From JANOSH01 sp031415695 (lineage in GTDB: Bacteria; Actinomycetota; Acidimicrobiia; Acidimicrobiales; Ilumatobacteraceae), in NCBI GenBank assembly GCA_031415695.1, contig JANOSH010000050.1, positions 1 through 64,000 on the forward strand: a DNA stretch of 64,000 bases, written 5' to 3'. The translations under genes and the position numbers were made by a program. Every line of letters starts with the position of its first letter. Position 1 is the first letter of the stretch. Positions 50,300 to 58,279 of the stretch are shown in pieces. The notes under the pieces were generated by a model. It did no database searches. It was not told the origin of the DNA and was given only the letters and a program-made list of their open reading frames with translations.

Positions 50300-51570
50300 C
50301 GAGATTGCCTGGGACGAACGCCGAATGGTTCGATCGGGCCCAAGCCGCAATCCCCGGTGGCGTCAACTCGCCAATCCGCTCGTTCCGGTCTGTTGGTGGC
50401 ACGCCCTATTTCGTCGATCGCGCCGAGGGTGTTGCGCTTTGGGATATCGAAGGTCGCCGTTACCTCGACCTTGTTCAGAGCTACGGGGCCATCATCGCAG
50501 GTCACGCGCATCCGGCCATTGTCGATGCTATCCAAAAGGCTGCGGTCGATGGCACGTCATATGGCGCGCCAACGCGCCGTGAAGTGTTACTGGCCGAAGC
50601 GGTTCGCGATCGCGTGCCGAGTTGTCAACTGGTTCGATTCGTAAACTCCGGTACCGAAGCAACCATGACCGTCATCCGTTTAGCTCGTGGTTTCACAGGC
50701 CGCGACAAGGTGTTGAAGTTTTCCGGCAACTATCACGGGCACGGCGACGTTCTTCTAGCCGAGAGCGGTTCGGCATTCGCGGTTTTTGGTCTGCCCGATT
50801 CTGCGGGTGTGACGGCGCGAATGGTCAGTGACACGCTCGTCGCCCCGTTCAATGTCGTGCCGACGCTCACCGACGACATCGCCTGCGTGGTCATCGAGCC
50901 AATTGCGGCCAACATGGGCCTCGTCCTGCCCCAAACCGGTTTCTTGCAGGGTCTGCGCGACGAGTGTGACCGGGTTGGCGCGCTTCTCATCTTCGACGAA
51001 GTCATTTCGGGTTTTCGTGTTGGCCGTGGAGGCGCTCAGGCGCTGTACAACGTGCAACCCGACCTCACGTGTTTCGGCAAAGTAATCGGGGGTGGGTTGC
51101 CGATCGGAGCGTTCGGTGGCCGCCACGACGTCATGTCGGCACTTGCGCCCGTTGGCCCTGTCTTCCAAGCAGGCACACTGTCGGGCAATCCGCTGGCCAC
51201 TGCAGCCGGGTTGGCTGCACTCGACCTGCTCGACGACGTTGCCTACACGCGCCTCGACGCCGTGGGCGAACGGTTGGCAAACGGCATCGACGCAGCGCTT
51301 GGGCATGCCGGGATCGCTGCGCATGTGCCGCGTGTTGGCCCGCTGGTCGGAATACATCTGTCGGCTGTCCCTGCCGTCGACTATGCCACGGCCAAAACCA
51401 CCGATACAGCGTTGTACGCCCGCCTGTTCCACGGTTTACTCGACCGAGGTGTCGCCTTGGCGCCCGGTGCGTACGAGGTGCTCTTCCCCGGCTTAGCCCA
51501 CACCGACGCCGTCATCGACGAGATCGTCGCTGCTATGGCCGATGCGGCGACCGCCCAATCCAACTTGTGA
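50296..51570 (+). CDS. hemL: glutamate-1-semialdehyde 2,1-aminomutase
   Basis: The 424-residue PLP enzyme converts glutamate-1-semialdehyde to ALA. Motifs: NSPIRSFRSVGGTPYFVDRA, VNSGTEATMTVIRLARG, LLIFDEVISGFRVGRGG (PLP Asp) and CFGKVIGGGLPIGAFGG (Schiff-base lysine). Last gene of the haem run. Confidence 0.94.
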   Translation: MTRLPGTNAEWFDRAQAAIPGGVNSPIRSFRSVGGTPYFVDRAEGVALWDIEGRRYLDLVQSYGAIIAGHAHPAIVDAIQKAAVDGTSYGAPTRREVLLAEAVRDRVPSCQLVRFVNSGTEATMTVIRLARGFTGRDKVLKFSGNYHGHGDVLLAESGSAFAVFGLPDSAGVTARMVSDTLVAPFNVVPTLTDDIACVVIEPIAANMGLVLPQTGFLQGLRDECDRVGALLIFDEVISGFRVGRGGAQALYNVQPDLTCFGKVIGGGLPIGAFGGRHDVMSALAPVGPVFQAGTLSGNPLATAAGLAALDLLDDVAYTRLDAVGERLANGIDAALGHAGIAAHVPRVGPLVGIHLSAVPAVDYATAKTTDTALYARLFHGLLDRGVALAPGAYEVLFPGLAHTDAVIDEIVAAMADAATAQSNL

Positions 51571-51618
51571 GGTTATGGCGGACGACGTCCGCCTGTCATA
51601 TCGCAGGTTTGCTCAGGT

Positions 51619-52875
51619 TTATTGGTCGGGCGCTAGGCGCGAAAGTCTCGATGCCATCTGGTAGGCAGCTTCGGCCGGGCCGGTCTCGTCGTCGCGTAAC
51701 AGGTTGAGCGAGAGTCGCAGCATCCATTCGAGGAGCGAGCGGCGATGCAACGACACACGTTGCAACTGGCCAACGAGACCTGGTCGACCAATAGCGTGAG
51801 CCAACAGTCGGCCGGTGGCGAAGTACCGGCCGTATCGGTTTTCGAGCGCTTTGGGATACAGCGCCAAGAGCCCGGCGTCGTCGTCGGCGAACGCCTCGAT
51901 GAGTGTTTCGGCGGCCAATCGGCCGGTCTCGAACGCGTACTCGATGCCGGTGCCGCTCCACGGGTTGACCATGCCGGCCGCATCGCCTGCGACGAGGAAC
52001 GTCGGGCCGGCAGTGGGCGATACCGAGCCACCCATCTTGAGCATCCCGGCACCAAGCTCGCAGGCATCGCCGAGACGTGACAATTGCCATCGATCGGTAA
52101 TGGACTCGACGAAGTCGTGGTGGACCTGGGGAAGGTTGAGGCTCTTGAAATCGGCGTAGGTCGATAGCAGGCCGACTCCGACATTAACGGTGCCATTGCC
52201 GTGAGGTACAACCCAGCCGTAGCCGGGAAATGACGCCGTGTCGTGCTCACGAACATCTAGGGCAATGTCGACCCATGGCACGGTGCTCTGCTGGCTGGCG
52301 AAGAACGCCTGGGTTGCAGTGCCGCTTGGCCATTGCGGGGACCGGGTGGTGCCCAACGATCGGCCGAAACGGCTATTGGCACCATCGGCCACCACGACGT
52401 AACGACACGAGATGTGGGCCTGCTCACCCGTGTCGATGCGTTCGGCTCGAACTCCGCTGACGAACCCGCGGTCGGCTACTGGTTGGGTCGCTTCCCATCC
52501 TCGCCAGATAGTTGCGCCAGCGGATTCGGCATGGGCCAGCAGCGCGACATCGAGGATGTCACGGCGAATCGCCCAGCCGCCATACAGGTGACCGGCATGG
52601 GTGGGCCATTGCAGTTCAACCGCCTTAGCGCCTGAGAGCGACCGGATACCGGTGATGGCGTGGCCGTTCGTCGAGGCGAAATCGGCTGCGCCCATGGCAG
52701 CGAGTTGCGTGGTGGCACGCGGCGTCAGCAAACCTGCGCATGGCTTGTCACGCGGTGTTTCGTAGCGTTCGACCACCAGGACGTCGTGTCCGGAACGAGC
52801 GAGCCAGTAGGCCGCCGTCGCACCCGCCGGTCCGCCGCCAATGACCACTATCTCAACCGTACGGTCGGTGGCCAT
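51619..52875 (-). CDS. geranylgeranyl-reductase-family FAD oxidoreductase
   Basis: The 418-residue flavoprotein has the dinucleotide-binding VVIGGGPAGATAAYWLARSG, DKPCAGLLTPRA, YVVVADGANSRFGRSLG and FLVAGDAAGMVNPWSGTGI. In actinobacteria such enzymes (MenJ type) saturate an isoprene unit of menaquinone or reduce archaeol-like chains. Being beside the cytochrome bc and nuo genes, a menaquinone role is attractive. A 9-nt gap to the cytochrome c gene upstream suggests an operon. Confidence 0.85.
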   Translation of the reverse strand: MATDRTVEIVVIGGGPAGATAAYWLARSGHDVLVVERYETPRDKPCAGLLTPRATTQLAAMGAADFASTNGHAITGIRSLSGAKAVELQWPTHAGHLYGGWAIRRDILDVALLAHAESAGATIWRGWEATQPVADRGFVSGVRAERIDTGEQAHISCRYVVVADGANSRFGRSLGTTRSPQWPSGTATQAFFASQQSTVPWVDIALDVREHDTASFPGYGWVVPHGNGTVNVGVGLLSTYADFKSLNLPQVHHDFVESITDRWQLSRLGDACELGAGMLKMGGSVSPTAGPTFLVAGDAAGMVNPWSGTGIEYAFETGRLAAETLIEAFADDDAGLLALYPKALENRYGRYFATGRLLAHAIGRPGLVGQLQRVSLHRRSLLEWMLRLSLNLLRDDETGPAEAAYQMASRLSRLAPDQ

Positions 52876-52884
52876 CGTTATCGA

Positions 52885-53622
52885 TCACTCAGTGGACGTG
52901 GGAACTGCGGCCTTTTTGAATCCCTCTTCTTCTACTTCAAGGAATTTCTCGCCATCAACGGTGCACCACTTGAGGAATTCTTCGCTGGCCTGATCGCCGC
53001 CAGCAAGCGTGTACCGCTCGTGGCATACAACCTCAAGGATTTCGACTTCGGACAATTGACTACCCCACGCAGGCATCTGCCCTTTGGCACCACCGATGCG
53101 ACCTCGTGCCGGGTCGCCGTATGGCTTGCCGTCGTAGCCCTTGGTACCGACATAGACAAAGGTGAGCTGCTCTTCGATCTTTGGGAAGGTTTTCAACACG
53201 GAGCCGGCGGCTAAGGGGTAGCCTGCCCCGCCGCCTCCGCCGTCGCCACCATGGCAGCTTGCACAGTTGTTGTACACCCTGGCCCCGGCTGCCAGTGGTC
53301 CGACCACCTCGACCACTTCGGGTGTAGAGGCCTTGAGATACAAGAACCCCCACAATGGCAGCAGCGCGAGGATGGGCGCCGCCCAGATTGGGATGCGCTT
53401 ACGGTCGCGTGCTGCTACCTGATAGGGGCGCAGTGGCTTGGGGGCTGGGGGAGCTGCCGGAACGGCCGCTGCCTTGGCCGGAGCGGCTGCTTTGGCGACA
53501 GCAGGGGTGGTGCCAGCGACGACTGCAGGCGTGTTGGTGCCAGCCGCTTCGCCGCCGGGTAGTCCAAGCGCAGCGCGTCGCTCGCGTGAGCGATTGAGGA
53601 GGTGTTCAGGTATTTCCGTCAC
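52885..53622 (-). CDS. membrane-anchored monohaem cytochrome c
   Basis: The 245-residue protein has an N-terminal cytoplasmic segment (TEIPEHLLNRSRERRAALG, then Ala/Pro-rich), one membrane helix at about 78-96 and an external c-type domain with NNCASCHGGDG (CxxCH) and a distal Met in GQMPAWG. It probably accepts electrons from the adjacent bc complex. GTG 53622 is 8 nt after TAGAAT on the minus strand. The N-terminal motif recurs in the cytochrome b subunit at 55528. Confidence 0.88.
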   Translation of the reverse strand: MTEIPEHLLNRSRERRAALGLPGGEAAGTNTPAVVAGTTPAVAKAAAPAKAAAVPAAPPAPKPLRPYQVAARDRKRIPIWAAPILALLPLWGFLYLKASTPEVVEVVGPLAAGARVYNNCASCHGGDGGGGGAGYPLAAGSVLKTFPKIEEQLTFVYVGTKGYDGKPYGDPARGRIGGAKGQMPAWGSQLSEVEILEVVCHERYTLAGGDQASEEFLKWCTVDGEKFLEVEEEGFKKAAVPTSTE

Positions 53623-53676
53623 AGCGATTGATTCTAGGTCGTGAAGGCCGCGCGGACGGAATCTTCGTCGTTAGTG

Positions 53677-53698
53677 TGTGTGATACAAGCGTCACACA
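53677..53698. promoter_or_regulatory. inverted repeat between divergent cytochrome operons
   Basis: TGTGTGA (53677-53683) and TCACACA (53692-53698) are exact arms around 8 nt. It lies between the minus-strand cytochrome c gene and the plus-strand bc operon, where a regulator could control both. TGTGTG recurs at about 53744. Confidence 0.45.
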
Positions 53699-53802
53699 GT
53701 CGGTTGAGCGAGGAAATGGCGTTCACCGCAGCCCTCCGCACTAGTGTGTGCTTGCGTTCACGAGGCGTAATTTGGACGGAAAGGTTCCCCTGGCAGGATC
53801 GC

Positions 53803-54285
53803 ATGGTTATCGCCCGCTACTTCATCCCCTTCCTCAATGTGGCGTTCGTGTTTTCGCTATTGGTCACCATTGCGCTCACGCTCGTCCTCATCCCACTCGC
53901 CAAGCGGCGGCCCCTTGGCACCCCGATGTCGTGGGGAGAAGCCATGGCGGCATCGGTATACGCCTTCTTCGTCATGTTCCTCGCCTATGGCGTGGTGCCC
54001 CACCAGTTCCTTACACATGCCGGTAATGAGCTTGGGTGGCGCAAAGACAAGCTGATCTTCGGCCCGTTCGAGATCCTCAAGCCTCAGGCATTGGGCGGAA
54101 AGTTTCCGTTCACCATCAGCTATGAAGCGCTTCAAGACTCACTTGCTGCTGGTATTTATATCGTGTTTCTCGCACTGCACATCTGGATCTGGGTCTGGTG
54201 GCAAAAGCGCGGTAAGGCTGCGAAGGCTGCTGCGGCCATTACCGCAACGTCGAACTTCGGGCGACCTTTGGTGAAGAAGACCTGA
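53803..54285 (+). CDS. membrane protein heading the bc-complex operon, unknown
   Basis: The 160-residue protein has an N-terminal helix (FLNVAFVFSLLVTIALTLVL), a second (AASVYAFFVMFLAYGVV) followed by PHQFLTHAGNELGW, and a C-terminal helix (AAGIYIVFLALHIWIWVWW) with a basic tail. No family is recognised. Histidines in the loop and helices could bind haem or contact quinone. ATG 53803 has a GGCAGGA upstream. It lies 2 nt before the ferredoxin gene. Confidence 0.75.
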   Translation: MVIARYFIPFLNVAFVFSLLVTIALTLVLIPLAKRRPLGTPMSWGEAMAASVYAFFVMFLAYGVVPHQFLTHAGNELGWRKDKLIFGPFEILKPQALGGKFPFTISYEALQDSLAAGIYIVFLALHIWIWVWWQKRGKAAKAAAAITATSNFGRPLVKKT

Positions 54286-54287
54286 CC

Positions 54288-54701
54288 ATGGCAAGAACCG
54301 ATGCCAACCCTCCCATGCCGGAGTGGTCCACTGAATACCAGCTTGTCGAGGTCGATGCCGAGTACCTGTCGAAGGCTGTCAAGCCAAAGCAGTTCATTCA
54401 TATCGACCAGTCCGAGTGCATCATGTGCGAGGGATGCGTCGATATTTGTCCGTGGAAGTGCATCCACATGGTCACTCCCGACGCAGTTGCCGAATCCAGC
54501 GGAGTCGATCTCCCCGGCGTTGATCCCTCCGATCACGTCATTTTCATTATCGACGACGACGTGTGCACTCGGTGCGCGTTGTGCGTCGACCGGTGCCCAA
54601 CCGGAGTAATTATCATGGGCAAGGTGTCTGATGCGCCCGCTGGTGGCGACTCACACACGCGAACGAATAACCACGGCTACGCCTATGGCATGAGGTTCTA
54701 A
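54288..54701 (+). CDS. 2[4Fe-4S] ferredoxin in the bc operon
   Basis: The 137-residue protein has two cluster motifs, CIMCEGCVDICPWKC (about residues 43-57) and CTRCALCVDRCPTG (about 85-98), separated by a 28-residue insert. The first motif has CxxxC at its end instead of CP. The N-terminal 40 residues are unlike simple ferredoxins and may dock to the membrane subunits. It could carry electrons to or from the cytochrome b. Confidence 0.88.
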   Translation: MARTDANPPMPEWSTEYQLVEVDAEYLSKAVKPKQFIHIDQSECIMCEGCVDICPWKCIHMVTPDAVAESSGVDLPGVDPSDHVIFIIDDDVCTRCALCVDRCPTGVIIMGKVSDAPAGGDSHTRTNNHGYAYGMRF

Positions 54702-54713
54702 AGGAGACGACTC

Positions 54714-55499
54714 GTGGCAAAAATCATCGACGACACACCTAAACCAACCGCAAAAGAGCGCATGACCAAACTGGTCGACGCTACGCAGGGCTCCCAAGCC
54801 TGGAGTTCCATCTTCCGGCCAGGTTCTATCTTCCGCAAGGGTTACACCGACAGCCCACGTAACCGTTCGTACGTCATCATGAACTCGGTGCTCTATCACT
54901 TGCACCCGGTAAAGGTGAAGCGACATGCCGTAAAGGTGAGCTACACGCTGTGCCTTGGTGGGCTCAGTTTTTTCCTGTTTATCAACCTCACGGTTACCGG
55001 CATCTTCCTCATGTTCTTCTACCGGCCAACGGTGGCAAACGCCTGGAACGACATCTACACCTTGCAGACGTCGGTCACGTTCGGGTTGCTCGTACGAAAC
55101 ATGCATCGGTGGGCGGCCCACCTCATGGTGCTGTCGGTCTTCCTACATATGGCCCGCGTCTTTTACCACGGTGCCTATAAGCCGCCCCGTGAGTTCAACT
55201 GGATCATCGGCGTCATGTTGCTCCAGTTCACCTTGCTCCTGAGCTTTACCGGTTACCTGCTCCCGTGGGACCAGCTGGCCTTGTGGGCTGTGGCGGTGGG
55301 TACCAACATGATGGGGTACACCCCGGTGTTTGGTACCAACGTGCGCTTCGTGCTGCTTGGCGGTGTCGAAATTGGGTCGGAAACACTTCTTCGCTGGTAT
55401 GTGCTCCACGTCTTGATGTTGCCGTTCGTGACGGTGTTGTTCATGGCCGTGCACTTCTGGCGAGTTCGCAAAGACGGCGGGATTTCCGGGCCGTTGTGA
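54714..55499 (+). CDS. cytochrome b, N-terminal (b6-like) subunit
   Basis: The 261-residue protein carries the four-helix haem-binding half of cytochrome b: RNMHRWAAHLMVLSVFLHMA and YVLHVLMLPFVTVLFMAVHF supply the bis-histidine ligands for the two b haems, with SFTGYLLPWDQLALWA between. The split from the C-terminal half is as in b6f-type complexes. GTG 54714 has a strong AAGGAG site. Confidence 0.92.
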   Translation: MAKIIDDTPKPTAKERMTKLVDATQGSQAWSSIFRPGSIFRKGYTDSPRNRSYVIMNSVLYHLHPVKVKRHAVKVSYTLCLGGLSFFLFINLTVTGIFLMFFYRPTVANAWNDIYTLQTSVTFGLLVRNMHRWAAHLMVLSVFLHMARVFYHGAYKPPREFNWIIGVMLLQFTLLLSFTGYLLPWDQLALWAVAVGTNMMGYTPVFGTNVRFVLLGGVEIGSETLLRWYVLHVLMLPFVTVLFMAVHFWRVRKDGGISGPL

Positions 55500-55527
55500 C
55501 GGTCCTGAATCGACAGCGAGGACGAAC

Positions 55528-56322
55528 ATGACTGAGATTCCAGAACATCTCCGAAAGCGGGCGGAAGAAGCTCGGGCTAAGGCCGCAGCGGCGGCCGAAG
55601 CCGACGCTGCCGTACCTGCGGCTGGGTCTGCCGTACCGTCGGCGGACGAGGCCGCGGCTCCTGACCCTCGCATTCCGGCGCATCTGCTCGAGCGGTCCAA
55701 GGCAGCAAAGGCCAAGGCCGCTGGCTCCGATGGCGGCGGCGCCGTGGCCGTGGTCGATCGGCCCGCCGCCTCGGTGGTCGTCGCGCCTACCGCTGGTGGC
55801 GGGGTACCGTTGGCAGCTGGACCCGGTGGCCACACGCAGCGGCTACTCACTGTCGTCAAGTCGGGCTCCATCCAAGAGGCGAAGGCCGCACCAATCGACA
55901 AGGTGCATACCTGGCCGCACCTACTTGTTGCCGAGTTCGCAGCTTCGTTGGCCGCAACCGCCTTCCTGTTGGTCTTTTCGGTGTTTGTTCATGCGCCACT
56001 ACTGCAGTTGGCGAACCCGAACCGAACACCTAACCCGTCAAAGGCTCCGTGGTACTTCTTGGGCCTGCAGGAGCTGCTGACGATGTTCCACCCTATGGTG
56101 GCTGGCGTCACCATTCCGGGTATGGGCATGTTCATTTTGATGCTGGCCCCGTACATGGACAAGAACCCGAGTAACAAGCCGGAAGATCGCAAGTTTGCGA
56201 TCTCGCTATTCACCGTGTTCCTCATGTTCTGGACGGTTCTGGTCATTATTGGTTCGTTTTTCCGTGGCCCTGGGTTCAACTTTGTGTTCCCGTGGCGTGA
56301 TGGCATCTTCTTCGAGCTGTGA
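55528..56322 (+). CDS. cytochrome b C-terminal (subunit IV-like) protein with long N-terminal extension
   Basis: The 264-residue protein has a 130-residue Ala-rich cytoplasmic N-terminus with two copies of an IPEHL-type motif (TEIPEHLRKRAEEARAKA; RIPAHLLERSKAAKAKA), then three helices of the quinol-site half: LTRTPNPSK-like loop, APWYFLGLQELLTMFHP (PEWY position reads APWY) and FLMFWTVLVIIGSFFRGPGF. It completes cytochrome b. Confidence 0.88.
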   Translation: MTEIPEHLRKRAEEARAKAAAAAEADAAVPAAGSAVPSADEAAAPDPRIPAHLLERSKAAKAKAAGSDGGGAVAVVDRPAASVVVAPTAGGGVPLAAGPGGHTQRLLTVVKSGSIQEAKAAPIDKVHTWPHLLVAEFAASLAATAFLLVFSVFVHAPLLQLANPNRTPNPSKAPWYFLGLQELLTMFHPMVAGVTIPGMGMFILMLAPYMDKNPSNKPEDRKFAISLFTVFLMFWTVLVIIGSFFRGPGFNFVFPWRDGIFFEL

Positions 56323-56340
56323 GTTGAGAGGTCGCAAATC

Positions 56341-57219
56341 ATGACAACAACTGCAATCATCGCCCTCGTGCTGGCGGTCCTGGCTGTCTTGGCGTTGGTG
56401 TTGGTCATCACTACCGCCCGGCGCAGCGATATGCGTCGAGCCATGGGGTCGCTGTCACGCGAGACCATGTCTCGTGACAGCAGCGGCGAGTCCAACGCGC
56501 TCACCGGTCGCGCCTTCGAGCGTGCGGCGCTCGCCAGTGGGCCCGCCACTTCGCCAGGTTCGTCCACGTCAACCGCGTTGGCTATTCCGGCACCTGCGCC
56601 TCCGCCAGCAGTGTGGGTAGCTCCCGATGCCGAAGCGGTCGGCGTGACCCGCCGTCACTTCTTCAACGTCAGTGCAATCACGCTGACCTTGGCAAGCACA
56701 GGAGCATTTGGGGCGGCATGCATCGGGTTTTTGTGGCCCAAGCTGTCGGGCGGGTTTGGTAGCAAAATCAATGTCGGCAAGCTCGACGACGTCAAGCAGA
56801 ACATCAAAGGTGCCAAGGGCTTCTTCTACCTAGCCGAAGGTCGAACCTGGCTCACCGAGTACCCGGTCGAGGCTCTGTCGAAGGCCAAATTGGCCAAGTA
56901 TGCGCCAAATGTTCTCGCTGGCATGCAAGCAGGAGTCGTCGCGCTCTACCAAAAGTGCCCGCACCTCGGCTGCCGTGTTCCAGAGTGCGTTAGCTCACAG
57001 TGGTTCGAGTGCCCGTGTCATGGTTCGCAGTACAACCGAGTTGGCGAAAAGAAGGGTGGCCCTGCCCCTCGCGGCATGGACCACTTCGCGGTGTCAGTCG
57101 TAAACGGCAATGTCATTGTCGACACCAGCAACCCCATCCTTGGTCCGGCCATCGGTACGAATACCACCGGTCAAGAAGCTGAAGGACCGCATTGCGTTGG
57201 CACCGGAGGGAAGCACTAA
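56341..57219 (+). CDS. Rieske iron-sulfur protein
   Basis: The 292-residue protein has two or more N-terminal helices (residues 1-20; and FFNVSAITLTLASTGAFGAA near 110) and a Rieske domain with CPHLGC and CPCHGSQYN, which bind the 2Fe-2S cluster. It moves electrons from quinol to cytochrome c. A further CVSSQWFEC pair may be the stabilising disulfide. Its stop overlaps the next start (TAATG). Confidence 0.92.
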   Translation: MTTTAIIALVLAVLAVLALVLVITTARRSDMRRAMGSLSRETMSRDSSGESNALTGRAFERAALASGPATSPGSSTSTALAIPAPAPPPAVWVAPDAEAVGVTRRHFFNVSAITLTLASTGAFGAACIGFLWPKLSGGFGSKINVGKLDDVKQNIKGAKGFFYLAEGRTWLTEYPVEALSKAKLAKYAPNVLAGMQAGVVALYQKCPHLGCRVPECVSSQWFECPCHGSQYNRVGEKKGGPAPRGMDHFAVSVVNGNVIVDTSNPILGPAIGTNTTGQEAEGPHCVGTGGKH

Positions 57220-58277
57220 TGCTGGCTGCAATACCCACGAATATCGCGTGGATTCTGCTCATTGTTCTGCTTCTTGGTTGGGCGGTGTACGTCTGGAGCA
57301 ACATTCGTGCTGGGCGTCAGGAAGCGGGAGCCGAAGCCGAGATTGCGGCGAACCGGAAGCCGTACTACGACGACGAGGTACTCGAAGGTAGTCGTCTTGA
57401 ACGAGTCCAGGTCTTCGGTCTTGCGATGTTGGTCATCTGCACCATTGGCCTGCCGTTGTACTGGATCTTCGAGCCCGGCCGACAGGCCGGTGCCAAGGTT
57501 GGCTACGACGCCCGTTTCGCCAGTTGGGGCAGCGAACTGTTTGCGCCAACGGCCGAGGGCGGCTTCAACTGTGCTGGGTGCCATGGCGGCATGAAGGCTG
57601 GCGGCGGCGTCGCCGACTACACCATCACCGATCCCAATACCGGCGAGGTCAAAGCGGTCGCTTGGAAGGCCCCAGCGCTCAACACGGTTCTTCACCGTTA
57701 CAGCGAAGCCGAGGTTCGTTTCATCCTCGTTTACGGGCGCCCGTTTAGTCCCATGTCTCCATGGGGCGTCGAGGGCGGCGGGCCCATGAACTTCCAGCAG
57801 ATCGACAACCTCATTGCCTATCTAAAGAGCATTCAGCTCCCGCAGGAGGCCTGCGACAAGAGCGACCCGCTGTGTAAGGGCGTTGGTGCCGATCTCAATA
57901 CGGTGAAGCAGGAAGAGATCCAAAAGGCGGCCGAGAAGGCTGTTGCCGATGGCAAGGCCAAATCGATCGGCGAGGCATTGTTCAGTCTCGAAGCCGATAG
58001 CGGCGCTTTCTCCTGCGCCCGCTGCCACACCACAGGCTGGAGCTATAACAATCCGAAGGTAACTGGCGGTGGAGCCCTTGGGCCAAACCTCACCGGTGGG
58101 TCCGAAGGGCGTCAGTTCCCGAATGTGGCCGACAACGAAGCGTTCATTTGCGACGGTTCTGAACTCGGTAAGAAGTACGGACAGCAGGGTCAAGGTTCGG
58201 GTCGCATGCCCGGCTTCTGCGGGCAGTACACCGATGAACAGCTTGAGGCTGTAGTTGATTACATCAGGGGGCTCTGA
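57219..58277 (+). CDS. membrane-bound diheme cytochrome c
   Basis: The 352-residue protein has two N-terminal helices (IAWILLIVLLLGWAVYVWS; VFGLAMLVICTIGLPLYWIF) and two c-haem sites, FNCAGCHGGM (near 118) and FSCARCHTTGW (near 268), with further Met/Cys candidates downstream. It replaces the monohaem cytochrome c1 as the electron exit, comparable to QcrC in actinobacteria. ATG 57219 overlaps the Rieske stop. Confidence 0.9.
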   Translation: MLAAIPTNIAWILLIVLLLGWAVYVWSNIRAGRQEAGAEAEIAANRKPYYDDEVLEGSRLERVQVFGLAMLVICTIGLPLYWIFEPGRQAGAKVGYDARFASWGSELFAPTAEGGFNCAGCHGGMKAGGGVADYTITDPNTGEVKAVAWKAPALNTVLHRYSEAEVRFILVYGRPFSPMSPWGVEGGGPMNFQQIDNLIAYLKSIQLPQEACDKSDPLCKGVGADLNTVKQEEIQKAAEKAVADGKAKSIGEALFSLEADSGAFSCARCHTTGWSYNNPKVTGGGALGPNLTGGSEGRQFPNVADNEAFICDGSELGKKYGQQGQGSGRMPGFCGQYTDEQLEAVVDYIRGL

Positions 58278-58279
58278 GC

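Noticed and set aside
53679..53696. Crp-type site TGTGA...TCACA
   Set aside because: The arms are separated by 8 nt, not the 6 of the Crp consensus, so only an inverted repeat is claimed.
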